Positions 1 to 5,626 of a stretch of DNA of 6,392 nt are shown one piece after another. Origin of the DNA: Thermoleophilia bacterium (GTDB lineage: Bacteria; Actinomycetota; Thermoleophilia; Gaiellales; Gaiellaceae); NCBI GenBank assembly GCA_016844515.1, contig JAERMP010000107.1, positions 1 through 6,392 of the forward strand, read 5' to 3'. The position numbers were made by a program, and so were the translations under genes. The first letter of the stretch is position 1. Each line of letters starts with the position of its first letter. Below the pieces are notes generated by a model. It searched no databases, was not told the DNA's origin, and saw nothing but the letters and a program-made list of their open reading frames with translations.

Positions 1-275
1 GCTGCGACGGGGCCGCCCTTGACGAGTCCTACGGTGCAGAAGGGCTGGTTGTCGAGCGCCTCGACCGTCTTCTCGTAGGCCTGCTGCGCCTCCTGCTCGA
101 CCTGCGCAGCGGCATCCGAGGCGAGGAAACCGGCATGCGAGGCGAGTGCCTCCTCGAGCACCGTCACCGCGTGGAGCGTCCCGCTCGGAGCCCGCAGCAC
201 GAGCCCCTGCTGGAGGGCTTCGAATCCGAAGTCGCTTCCGTCGACCCCGACGACAATGCGGTCAAAGACTCCCAC
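1..275 (-). CDS. Universal stress protein (UspA family), N-terminal part, cut by left edge
   Basis: About 91 codons are visible before the window ends. The product begins VGVFDRIVVGVDGSDFG (read as Met at the GTG start). This is the first beta strand and ATP-loop region typical of UspA-domain proteins, where the Asp after VVGV contacts the nucleotide. It continues through a helix (FEALQQGLVLRA), the second strand (TLHAVTVLEE) and a long Gln/Glu/Ala-rich helix around residues 52-72. The last residues, VKGGPVAA, match the strand-and-turn that precedes the C-terminal half. The C-terminal GxxGxxxxxxxxG(S/T) nucleotide motif would lie outside the window. I chose the GTG at 275 because the family fold starts immediately after it and a TAGCGT box lies 7 nt upstream. 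There is no Shine-Dalgarno sequence. Family members are cytoplasmic stress-response proteins; the specific role is unknown. It is divergent from the EamA transporter gene. Confidence 0.85.
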   Translation of the reverse strand, partial: MGVFDRIVVGVDGSDFGFEALQQGLVLRAPSGTLHAVTVLEEALASHAGFLASDAAAQVEQEAQQAYEKTVEALDNQPFCTVGLVKGGPVA

Positions 276-282
276 GCGTTCG

Positions 283-288
283 ACGCTA
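283..288 (-). promoter_or_regulatory. Putative -10 box of a leaderless promoter for the universal stress protein gene
   Basis: On the minus strand the hexamer TAGCGT (TANNNT type) lies 7 nt before the GTG start at 275. With normal -10 to start-site spacing, transcription would begin at or next to the GTG. No clear -35 hexamer is seen. The call rests on the same arrangement recurring at other genes in this window. Confidence 0.45.
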
Positions 289-423
289 CTACGAGACCGC
301 CGAGGCTGCATCGTGGACGGCACTGACGGGGGTGCGGTAAACGACGGACTCTAGTGGTCTCTCCGAGAAATACGCCACCCCTTCGCGCGGCTGCGAACAC
401 AGCTCATGCCGTCGTCCTCAGTC

Positions 424-449
424 GGCCACATACCTTCTGGTATGCGGCC
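424..449. repeat. Inverted repeat in the divergent intergenic region
   Basis: GGCC-A-CATACC, a 4-nt TTCT spacer, then GGTATG-C-GGCC: 10 of 11 arm positions pair, with one A/C mismatch. It sits in the 252-bp region between the divergent stress-protein and transporter genes, about 150 bp from one start and 80 bp from the other. It could be an operator for a dimeric regulator or an RNA hairpin. No T-tract follows on either strand, so an intrinsic terminator of the usual kind is unlikely. Apart from this and the 480-497 repeat, I see no gene in 276-527. Confidence 0.5.
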
Positions 450-479
450 TCCCTGCGTCCTAGGCCTGCTCGGTTCTCG

Positions 480-497
480 CCGGTGAATGGGCACCGG
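480..497. repeat. Short inverted repeat just upstream of the transporter promoter
   Basis: CCGGTG and CACCGG, perfect 6-bp arms separated by 6 nt. It overlaps the position where a -35 element for the 516-521 box would fall (about 492-498), so it could be an operator. Such arms are expected fairly often by chance in GC-rich DNA. Confidence 0.3.
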
Positions 498-515
498 ACT
501 TCCCGAAGAAACCAC

Positions 516-521
516 TAGCCT
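516..521 (+). promoter_or_regulatory. Putative -10 box of a leaderless promoter for the EamA transporter gene
   Basis: TAGCCT ends 6 nt before the ATG at 528. A GGAG lies at 524-527 but touches the ATG, too close to act as a Shine-Dalgarno. The start codon is therefore probably at the 5' end of the mRNA or very near it. Confidence 0.45.
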
Positions 522-527
522 CCGGAG

Positions 528-1463
528 ATGGCTCGGTACTGGCCGTCCCTCCTGCTGCTTGCCGCGATCTGGGGCGGGTCGTACCTCTTCATCAAGGTCG
601 CGGTCGAGGACATTCCCCCTGCCGCGATGACCGAGATCCGGCTCCTCTCGGCAGCTGCCCTCCTTACCGCCTACGTCGCCGTACGGCTCGGTGGAGGCGG
701 CGCCCTCCGCGAGCTGAGGGCGGCATGGAAGCCATGCCTCGTGCTCGGGACGATCAACGCTGCTCTCCCCATGACACTCGTCGCCTGGGGCGAGACGCAC
801 ATCGACTCGAGCGTCGCCGCGATCGCGCAGTCTTCCGTGCCGATCTTCGTCGTGCTCCTGAGCCTGCGCTTCCTTCCGCACGAGCCGCTCGGGGTGGCGC
901 GCATCTCCGGCCTCGTCATCGGGCTCGTCGGGGTCGCACTCATCACCGGCGTGCACCCGGATGGCGGCGCGTGGGCGGCTCTCGGAACACTTGCGGTGGT
1001 CCTGTCGTCGGTCTCGTATGCAAGCGGTGGCGTCTACGGCCAGCTGCAGGTGCACGGGACGCCCGGCCCCGTGCTGGCGGCCGGCTCCATGATCGCGGGA
1101 GCGCTGGTGCTGCTGCCGTTCGCGCTCGCAAACCCGCCGGTAGAAGCCCCTGGGACAACCGCCGTTGCGGGGCTGGCGGCGCTGATCCTCCTCCCCACGG
1201 TCCTCGGCCAGCTTCTCCTCTTCCGGATGCTGCGTCTCTTCGGGAGCCGCCGGATGTCGCTCGTTACCTACCTGATGCCCGGGTTCGCGCTCGTATATGG
1301 CGCCATGCTGCTCGACGAGCCCATCACCGCGGCGGCGTTGGGCGGGCTCGCACTGATCCTCGGAGGAGTCGCACTCGCGTCCGGCCAGCGCCTGCTCGGA
1401 CGGGAACCGTCGAGAGGCAGCGAGCCCGAGCCCTCCCGACCGGCGACGGTTGAGGCCAAGTAA
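528..1463 (+). CDS. EamA/DMT-superfamily inner-membrane transporter
   Basis: 311 residues, the usual length of a ten-helix drug/metabolite transporter made of two tandem EamA repeats. Repeat 1 begins at once with a hydrophobic helix and the motif AAIWGGSYLFIKVA (residues 12-25), characteristic of the family. Hydrophobic helices follow at roughly 36-53, 69-88, 96-113 and 124-141. Repeat 2 starts near 150. It includes the SLVTYLMPGFALVYGAMLLDE segment (244-264), the typical repeat-2 signature with a Pro and an acidic residue, and ends with a final helix near 267-285. A hydrophilic 25-residue tail rich in Pro, Glu, Ser and Arg follows and should lie in the cytoplasm. The family exports amino acids, metabolites or drugs in most studied cases; substrate cannot be predicted here. 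The ATG at 528 fits both the first helix and the promoter box. The stop codon lies inside a strong palindrome, and the acetyltransferase gene starts 39 bp later on the same strand. Confidence 0.9.
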   Translation: MARYWPSLLLLAAIWGGSYLFIKVAVEDIPPAAMTEIRLLSAAALLTAYVAVRLGGGGALRELRAAWKPCLVLGTINAALPMTLVAWGETHIDSSVAAIAQSSVPIFVVLLSLRFLPHEPLGVARISGLVIGLVGVALITGVHPDGGAWAALGTLAVVLSSVSYASGGVYGQLQVHGTPGPVLAAGSMIAGALVLLPFALANPPVEAPGTTAVAGLAALILLPTVLGQLLLFRMLRLFGSRRMSLVTYLMPGFALVYGAMLLDEPITAAALGGLALILGGVALASGQRLLGREPSRGSEPEPSRPATVEAK

Positions 1464-1482
1464 CAGACTGTTACTTAGCCTC
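1452..1482. repeat. 31-bp near-perfect palindrome: candidate operator or terminator hairpin
   Basis: Two 15-nt arms around a single central A at 1467; 14 of 15 positions pair. The inner 9-bp arms, AAGTAACAG and CTGTTACTT (1458-1466, 1468-1476), are perfect and AT-rich in GC-rich surroundings. The only mismatch pairs C1457 with A1477. The left arm contains the TAA stop codon of the transporter gene (1461-1463). The right arm ends 8 bp before the GATAGT box of the acetyltransferase gene and covers its -35 zone. A dimeric repressor bound here would block that promoter. As RNA it could also form a long hairpin at the end of the transporter transcript, but no U-tract follows. Confidence 0.7.
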
Positions 1483-1490
1483 GGCAATGC

Positions 1491-1496
1491 GATAGT
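1491..1496 (+). promoter_or_regulatory. Putative -10 box for the GNAT gene
   Basis: GATAGT ends 6 nt before the GTG start at 1503, the same spacing as TAGCCT before the transporter gene. It matches four of six positions of TATAAT. The upstream palindrome covers the -35 zone. No Shine-Dalgarno lies between box and start codon. Confidence 0.4.
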
Positions 1497-1502
1497 GGCC
1501 GC

Positions 1503-2018
1503 GTGAGCGTGACCATTCGGCGGGCGCGGGCGGACGACGTCGACTTCCTCGTCGAGCTCGTGACCCACGAGGACGTCGAGCCGTTCCTCGCCGCGATCAG
1601 GGCCAAGGGCCGCGACGAGATCCTCATCGAGATCGAGCGCTCGGAGACCGATCCCGAGGCGTTTGGCGTCTTCGTCATCGAGGTCGAGGGCGAGCGCGCG
1701 GGGACGATGCGGTTCGAACGCGCGAACCAGCGGAGTCGCATCGCGGCGCTCGGCGGACTTGCCGTCCATCCGAGCTTCAGAGGCGGCAAGGTCTCGGACA
1801 CTGCTGCTCGACTCTTCCAGCACCACCTGGTCGAGGATCTCGGCTTTCATCGCCTCCAGCTCGAGATCTACGGCTTCAACGAACGCGCGATGCGCCACGC
1901 CGAGCGGGCGGGATTCGTCCGCGAAGGCGTTCGCCGAAAGGCGTACTGGCGAAACGACGAGTGGGTTGACGGAGTGCTCTACGGGCTCGTCGCCGAAGAC
2001 CTCGACGACGAGTCGTGA
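1503..2018 (+). CDS. GNAT-family N-acetyltransferase, RimJ/RimL-like
   Basis: 171 residues, normal for a single-domain GCN5-related acetyltransferase that uses acetyl-CoA. The N-terminus VTIRRARADDVDFLVELV is the usual first strand and helix. Strands at about 54-61 (FGVFVIEV) and 65-71 (RAGTMRF) lead to the acetyl-CoA-binding segment LGGLAVHPSFRGGKVSDTAARLF (83-105). The last third, GFHRLQLEIYGFNERAMRHAERAGFVREGVRRKAYWRNDEW (115-154 or so), is strongly typical of RimJ/RimL-type enzymes, including the N-E-R-A and A-G-F-x-x-E-G motifs. The pyrophosphate-binding loop reads R-G-G-K-V-S where the family pattern R/Q-x-x-G-x-G/A expects Gly at the fourth position, so cofactor binding may be altered. 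The acceptor could be a protein N-terminus, amino group or small molecule; it cannot be told from sequence. The GTG start is supported by the domain start and the promoter box. The 3' end overlaps the convergent thioredoxin-like gene by 40 bp. Confidence 0.88.
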   Translation: MSVTIRRARADDVDFLVELVTHEDVEPFLAAIRAKGRDEILIEIERSETDPEAFGVFVIEVEGERAGTMRFERANQRSRIAALGGLAVHPSFRGGKVSDTAARLFQHHLVEDLGFHRLQLEIYGFNERAMRHAERAGFVREGVRRKAYWRNDEWVDGVLYGLVAEDLDDES

Positions 2019-2374
2019 TTCCCGTTCGTGTTCGTCTGCGCGACGGCCAGTAGGAGCGCCTCGCGCACCCATTCTGCGTCCGGCCAGCCGGCGAGCCCGC
2101 GATCGGTGCGATACAAGCGATCGGCGAGCGTGAACTCGGTGTGTCCATTCAGCCGCTGGTCGACGTCACGCCCCTCCACCCGCACCGTCGGCGAGCCGAG
2201 AAACCGCCGTTTCCGCGCCTGTGCCTCCGAGGTCATGTCGACGACCTCGATCTCGACGGGCACGCCCGTCTCCGCAACCACCTTCTCGACGACCACGATG
2301 GCCATTCCCCGGCTCGGACAGTCCTTGCGCGCAAGGATCTCTATCCGTACCGGTCCGTGAGACTCGGTACTCAA
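1979..2374 (-). CDS. Small thioredoxin-fold protein with one cysteine
   Basis: 131 residues from a TTG start at 2374. The order is strand VRIEILARKDCPSRG (9-23), helix MAIVVVEKVVAETG (24-37), strand VEIEVVDM (40-47), helix EAQARKRRF (50-58), then FLGSPTVRVEGRDVD (58-72) with the cis-proline of a thioredoxin fold at Pro62. A C-terminal region RLYRTDRGLAGWPDAEWVREALL follows (86-108). This pattern matches small thioredoxin-like proteins found with or without a CxxC motif. Here Cys19 is the only cysteine, in C-P-S-R, so ordinary dithiol chemistry is not possible; a one-thiol or metal- or ligand-binding role is open. The TTG start is supported by GGAGG at 2384-2388, 9 nt upstream, the best Shine-Dalgarno in the window, and by the strand that begins soon after. 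The next Met (residue 24) would remove Cys19. The last ~13 residues, rich in Ser, Asn and Thr, are encoded antisense to the end of the acetyltransferase gene. Confidence 0.78.
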   Translation of the reverse strand: MSTESHGPVRIEILARKDCPSRGMAIVVVEKVVAETGVPVEIEVVDMTSEAQARKRRFLGSPTVRVEGRDVDQRLNGHTEFTLADRLYRTDRGLAGWPDAEWVREALLLAVAQTNTNGNHDSSSRSSATSP

Positions 2375-2383
2375 GCCAGCCCC

Positions 2384-2388
2384 CCTCC
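2384..2388 (-). promoter_or_regulatory. Shine-Dalgarno sequence deciding the TTG start of the thioredoxin-like gene
   Basis: GGAGG on the minus strand, within a G-rich run, ends 9 nt before the TTG at 2374. It is the only well-spaced, strong Shine-Dalgarno seen ahead of a gene in the window, and it selects the rare TTG start that keeps Cys19 in the protein. Confidence 0.65.
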
Positions 2389-2415
2389 CCAGGTGAGCAT
2401 CAGCACTACCCCCTG

Positions 2416-2443
2416 ACGCTACGGCCGCACGGGTCGTTGGCAA
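2416..2443 (-). promoter_or_regulatory. Putative sigma-70-type promoter of the thioredoxin-like gene
   Basis: On the minus strand, TTGCCA (2443-2438) and TAGCGT (2421-2416) are separated by 16 bp. TTGCCA differs from TTGACA at one position, and the -10 fits TANNNT. Transcription would start near 2409, leaving about 35 nt of leader that holds the Shine-Dalgarno. This suggests the gene is transcribed independently of the dehydrogenase operon ending 95 bp upstream. Confidence 0.45.
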
Positions 2444-2463
2444 TCCCTCGAACGAGGGAATGC
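2440..2463 (-). terminator. Hairpin after the short dehydrogenase gene, possible operon terminator
   Basis: TCCCTCG-AA-CGAGGGA (2444-2459) is a perfect 7-bp dyad. Beyond one A/A mismatch, three further outer pairs form (2440-2442 with 2461-2463), giving 10 of 11 paired positions. It begins 7 bp past the stop codon of the short acyl-CoA dehydrogenase, at the end of the three-gene operon. No U-tract follows, so termination would be of the tail-less type or only transcript-end protection. The -35 element of the next gene overlaps its distal edge. Nothing else is recognisable in the 95-bp gap. Confidence 0.5.
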
Positions 2464-2469
2464 GCCTCC

Positions 2470-3312
2470 TCAGCGCGTCGCCGCGCAGACCGCCGTCGTC
2501 CACCCGTGCAGCGCGCGTGCTCGCCGGTAATAGCGATGGAGGCCCGTCTCGAGCGCGAAGCCGATCGCGCCGTGGACCTGGTGCGCACTCGCCGTGACCT
2601 CGCAGCACGCCGCCCCTGCCCAGAGCAGCTCGGGCGCGGGGAGGCTCCGCTCGTCCGTGGCTGACGACCAGGCGAGCAGGGTCAATGCGTCGACCGCGAG
2701 GGCAGCATCCGCCAGGCGCGACTGAACTGCGGGGAGCGCGGCGAGCGGCGCTCCGAACTGCTCTCGTGTTCGGGCGTGTGCGACCGCGAGCTCGAGAGCA
2801 CGGCCGGCCAAGCCCGCGAGATATGCAAGGGTCGCGGCGCTCCAGGAGTGCCAGCACGCCGCGGCGGCCACCGGCTCGAGCTGTCCTCCGATCACAGCGT
2901 CGACCCGCACCGTCCCGCTTCCGTCGAGCGTCGTCTCGGGACGGGCCTCCGAGCGCGGCGTGCCGAGCGCAAGCCCGTTCCGCCGGAGGGGCAGCGCAAG
3001 CGATCGTGCGTGAAGTCCATGACGCGCCCGACCCTCTACCGCGAGCGGCGCGCCCAATGTCACTTCGTCGATCAGGCAGGCCGGCACGGCGGCGCGGCCG
3101 AGCTCGAGACCTCCGGCAACCGCAGGGCCGAGAAGATCGCTGCTCGACCAGAGCTCGGCCCAGCCCGTCGCGGCGAGACGCTCCGCGAGCGCGTCGTCGC
3201 GGTCGTCCTGCCAACTTCCGAGCTCCGGTTCTCGCGGCGGCTCCCAGTCGCCGATCGCCGAACGCACGGACTCCGCGAACAGCCGGAGATCGTCCGTCAC
3301 CTCGAATCTCAT
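2470..3312 (-). CDS. Short acyl-CoA dehydrogenase-like subunit, lacking the middle beta domain
   Basis: 280 residues, about 100 fewer than a typical acyl-CoA dehydrogenase. The N-terminal helical part (MRFEVTDDLRLFAESVRSAI, then AERLAATGWAELW around 43-55) is recognisable. The middle domain motif for FAD and substrate (usually xxxTEPxxGSD) is missing; only a short remnant spans about 90-150. The C-terminal helical domain is well kept: the FAD-contact motif RTREQFGAPLAALPAVQSRLAD (181-202) and HQVHGAIGFALETGLHRYYRRARAL (244-268), with Glu255 in the family position. Such short forms are known as partners of full-length dehydrogenases in heteromeric enzymes (FadE28/FadE29 type). The gene starts with ATG overlapping the CoA-transferase stop codon (ATGA), so the two are probably translationally coupled. 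It is the last gene of the operon and is followed by a hairpin. By itself it is unlikely to be a complete enzyme. Confidence 0.85.
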   Translation of the reverse strand: MRFEVTDDLRLFAESVRSAIGDWEPPREPELGSWQDDRDDALAERLAATGWAELWSSSDLLGPAVAGGLELGRAAVPACLIDEVTLGAPLAVEGRARHGLHARSLALPLRRNGLALGTPRSEARPETTLDGSGTVRVDAVIGGQLEPVAAAACWHSWSAATLAYLAGLAGRALELAVAHARTREQFGAPLAALPAVQSRLADAALAVDALTLLAWSSATDERSLPAPELLWAGAACCEVTASAHQVHGAIGFALETGLHRYYRRARALHGWTTAVCAATR

Positions 3313-4481
3313 CCGAGCGACCCCAGTACGGCCTCTGTGTCTGCGCCGAGCTCCGGAGCAGCCTCCACAGCGCGAGCCTCGTCGCCGACCCGGATAAACG
3401 GAGCCAGGAGGCGAACGTTCCCGAGGCCCGGTTGCACAACGTCGCCGACGAGTCCGGCCGCCGCGACCTGCGGGTCGGCGTACACGGATTCGCGGGTCTG
3501 AACGACGCCGCAGGGAACGCCCGCGGACTCGAGCCGTTCGAGCCACTCCGACGTAGGGCGACCCGCGATCGCCCGCTCGATCTCGGCGACGACCGCCTCC
3601 TTCGCAGCGAGGAGTGCCGGATCGTCGGGAACGAGGTCGGGCGCCTCCACGGTGTCGTCCTCGAGCCCGAAGGCAGCGAGGAATGCTCGCCGCTGTGCCA
3701 AGTTGAGACACGCGACGGCGAGAAACCCGTCGGCTGCTTCGAAGCAGCGGTAGTACGGGTTCATGGCGACACCTCCGGCGATCTCTGCAGCGCGCGCGTC
3801 GAGGTGAGCGCGATCGACGGGGCGAATCTCGGACTCGTCGTCCTCGCCCGACAACCAGACGAGATCCTGGAGCTGCACGGCCATCGCCGCAGCCAGGAGC
3901 GACACCTCGACCAACTCCCCCACGCCCGACTCGCGTGACGGAACGAGAGCGGCGAGAACTCCGGTCGCGAGCAAGAAACCGGCGGTGAGGTCGGCCATCG
4001 GGATGCCACCGGCATCTCCGGGCGACGCGTGCGCGGTTAGAAGGCCCGCTCGTGCCTGCGCGACAAGGTCGTAGGCCGGAGTCCCCGCCAGCGGTCCTGT
4101 TGCGCCGAACGAGCTGACGAAACCGACGACGACAGCCGGATACGACGCGTGGACGGTGTCCCAGTCGAGCCCAAAGCGACGAGCCCGCTTGGGAGGGAAG
4201 TTGTGCAGGACGATGTCGGCCGACTCGAGCAACCGCTTGCTCGAGCGGCGTCCGTCCTCGGTCTTGAGATCGACGGCCACCGACCGCTTCCCGCGATTGA
4301 GCGGGATGAAGTACCTCCCGACGCCGGGAGCCACCGGCATCACGTACCGATACGCGTCTCCTGCGGGTGGCTCCACCTTGATCACGTCCGCACCCAGATC
4401 GGCCAAGAGCACGCCGCAGAGAGGGCCGGCGACGTACTGCGCGTACTCGACGACGCGCACACCTTCGAGGGGCAGACTCAC
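3309..4481 (-). CDS. CaiB/BaiF-family (class III) CoA-transferase
   Basis: 390 residues, the normal length for the family, which moves CoA between carboxylic acids as thioesters in the cytoplasm. The N-terminus, LPLEGVRVVEYAQYVAGPLCGVLLADLGADVIKVEPPAGD (3-42), is the hallmark CoA-binding Rossmann segment. It is followed by FIPLNRGKRSVAVDLKTEDGR (58-78) and ADIVLHNFPP (88-97). YDLVAQARAGLL (137-148) and IPMADLTAGFLLATGVLAAL (160-179) contain Asp164, at the position of the catalytic aspartate that forms the acyl anhydride. The C-terminal part has PYYRCFEAADGFLAVACLN and VPCGVVQTRESVYADPQV, also typical. The GTG start overlaps the stop codon of the upstream dehydrogenase (GTGA), and its own stop overlaps the ATG of the short dehydrogenase. 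Lying between two dehydrogenase genes, it probably activates the acid that they oxidise. Substrate is unknown; carnitine, bile-acid, aromatic and dicarboxylic acid enzymes all belong to this family. Confidence 0.92.
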   Translation of the reverse strand: MSLPLEGVRVVEYAQYVAGPLCGVLLADLGADVIKVEPPAGDAYRYVMPVAPGVGRYFIPLNRGKRSVAVDLKTEDGRRSSKRLLESADIVLHNFPPKRARRFGLDWDTVHASYPAVVVGFVSSFGATGPLAGTPAYDLVAQARAGLLTAHASPGDAGGIPMADLTAGFLLATGVLAALVPSRESGVGELVEVSLLAAAMAVQLQDLVWLSGEDDESEIRPVDRAHLDARAAEIAGGVAMNPYYRCFEAADGFLAVACLNLAQRRAFLAAFGLEDDTVEAPDLVPDDPALLAAKEAVVAEIERAIAGRPTSEWLERLESAGVPCGVVQTRESVYADPQVAAAGLVGDVVQPGLGNVRLLAPFIRVGDEARAVEAAPELGADTEAVLGSLG

Positions 4482-5626
4482 CTGAGACCAAGCCCCCTGC
4501 GCGCGATCACGAGCTGGAGGATCTCGGCCGAGCCGCCCGAGATCGTCGAGCCGATCGAGGCCCGGTACAAGCCACCGATCCTCCCCTCGAGCGGCGCCGA
4601 GAGGTTGCCGTCCGACAGCCCCTCGAGTCCGAGCAGGTCGACCGCCTCCCGTGCCAGCCGCTGCGCGAGCCGCGCACCTGCGAGCTTCGCCATCGCCGAC
4701 GCCGAGGCTGCGGGCTCACCGCGGTCGAGCAGCTCTGCGGCGCGCAGTGACAGAAGGCGCGCGCCCGCGAGCTCGCCGCGAAGGCTTCCGATGCGGCGCC
4801 AAGCCGGCTCGAGCTGGCCCGTCTGCGCCAACCGCTGCTCGAGCCCGTCCAGAAGCCAAGCGAGGCCACCGAGCTTCTCCGCGGTGATCCGCTCGAAGTC
4901 GAGCGTGTGCATGAGAACGTCCCACCCTCGGTTGAGCTCGCCGACGAGGTTCGCAGCTTCGATCTCGACTCCGTCGAGGAACACTTCGCACAGGTAGCCG
5001 CCACCCAGCACGGGGAAGCGCCGCACCTCGATCCCGGGAGTGTCGATCGGCGCGACGAGGACGGAGACGCCTCTGTGCCTCGGCTCGTCGGGATTCGTGC
5101 GCACGGCGAGGTAGATCCAGTCGGCGAGCCATGCGCTCGATGTCCAAACCTTGTGCCCGTCGACGACGAAGCGGTCGCCATGGCGCGTTGCCCTCGTCGT
5201 GAGCGAGGCGAGATCGCTGCCGGCACCCGGCTCGGAGAACCCCTGACAGAACGTCAGCTCCCCGCGCGCGATCGGTGGAAGGAGCCGCTCCTTGAGCTCG
5301 GGCGAGCCGAAGCGCTCGAGCGCGCAGCCGATCGTCTTGTACGACAGGAGGTAGAGCGAGAGCGGTAGCCAGTGGTAGCCGAACACGTCCTCGACGAGCG
5401 CCGCGTCGAGATGCGAAAGCCCTCTTCCGCCGATCTCCTCCGGCCAGGTCATCCCGATCCAGCCGGCCCGTCCGAGCTCGAGCGTGACCTCCTTCGAGTC
5501 CCCGTCGGACAGCATCCCCTGGCGCCGCCACTGCGGATCATCCTCGAGCAGTGGCCTGAGACTTCGGGCGAACGCAGCCGCGTCCTCGCGGAGTGCAATC
5601 TGCTGCTCGTTCAGCCGAAGGTCCAC
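4478..5626 (-). CDS. Acyl-CoA dehydrogenase, full-length subunit
   Basis: 382 residues, normal for the family of FAD-dependent alpha,beta-dehydrogenases of acyl-CoA. Domains in order: N-terminal helices (1-125) with GWIGMTWPEEIGGRG (55-69); middle beta domain (126-235) with FCQGFSEPGAGSDLASL (126-142), DGHKVWTSSAWLADW (156-170) and VGELNRGW (228-235); C-terminal helices to 382 ending RASIGSTISGGSAEILQLV and IARRGLGL. Where many members have Y-E-G-T with the catalytic Glu, this one has I-S-G-G (Gly364). Glu245 in DFERI sits near the helix-G position used as base by isovaleryl- and long-chain enzymes, so activity of the subunit alone is not excluded. The R-x-QFG motif is not seen, but the short dehydrogenase two genes downstream has it. 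The GTG start at 5626 fits the family N-terminus, and TAGGAT lies 6 nt upstream. It is the first gene of the operon and overlaps the CoA-transferase gene by 4 bp. Confidence 0.92.
   Translation of the reverse strand: MDLRLNEQQIALREDAAAFARSLRPLLEDDPQWRRQGMLSDGDSKEVTLELGRAGWIGMTWPEEIGGRGLSHLDAALVEDVFGYHWLPLSLYLLSYKTIGCALERFGSPELKERLLPPIARGELTFCQGFSEPGAGSDLASLTTRATRHGDRFVVDGHKVWTSSAWLADWIYLAVRTNPDEPRHRGVSVLVAPIDTPGIEVRRFPVLGGGYLCEVFLDGVEIEAANLVGELNRGWDVLMHTLDFERITAEKLGGLAWLLDGLEQRLAQTGQLEPAWRRIGSLRGELAGARLLSLRAAELLDRGEPAASASAMAKLAGARLAQRLAREAVDLLGLEGLSDGNLSAPLEGRIGGLYRASIGSTISGGSAEILQLVIARRGLGLR

Larger units (their letters stand above)
2470..5626 (-). other. Predicted three-gene catabolic operon: dehydrogenase, CoA-transferase, short dehydrogenase
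   Basis: The three minus-strand genes overlap by 4 bp at both junctions (GTGA at 4478-4481 and ATGA at 3309-3312), the classic pattern of stop-start translational coupling. A promoter box precedes the first gene, and a hairpin follows the last. Together they could form the CoA thioester of an acid and desaturate it. No hydratase or thiolase gene lies inside the window, so the rest of a beta-oxidation cycle must be elsewhere. Confidence 0.75.

Noticed and set aside
351..2072. 573-residue minus-strand open frame opposite the transporter and acetyltransferase genes
   Set aside because: It is antisense to two well-recognised genes, has low-complexity Arg/Glu/Asp-rich translation with no family motif, and is the kind of long open frame GC-rich DNA produces opposite real genes.
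2375..3439. Upstream extension of the thioredoxin-like frame, giving a 486-residue protein
   Set aside because: The extra part is antisense-like or out-of-frame shadow of the dehydrogenase, without motifs. The TTG with a strong Shine-Dalgarno at 2374 explains the start.
2685..3938. 417-residue plus-strand open frame opposite the operon
   Set aside because: Arg-rich shadow translation opposite two recognised genes; no fold signature or ribosome binding site.
3313..4491. Upstream extension of the short dehydrogenase frame through the CoA-transferase gene, giving a 673-residue protein
   Set aside because: The extension is Arg/Gly-rich and matches nothing, while the overlapping frame is a textbook CaiB/BaiF enzyme. 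The ATG in the ATGA overlap is the natural start.
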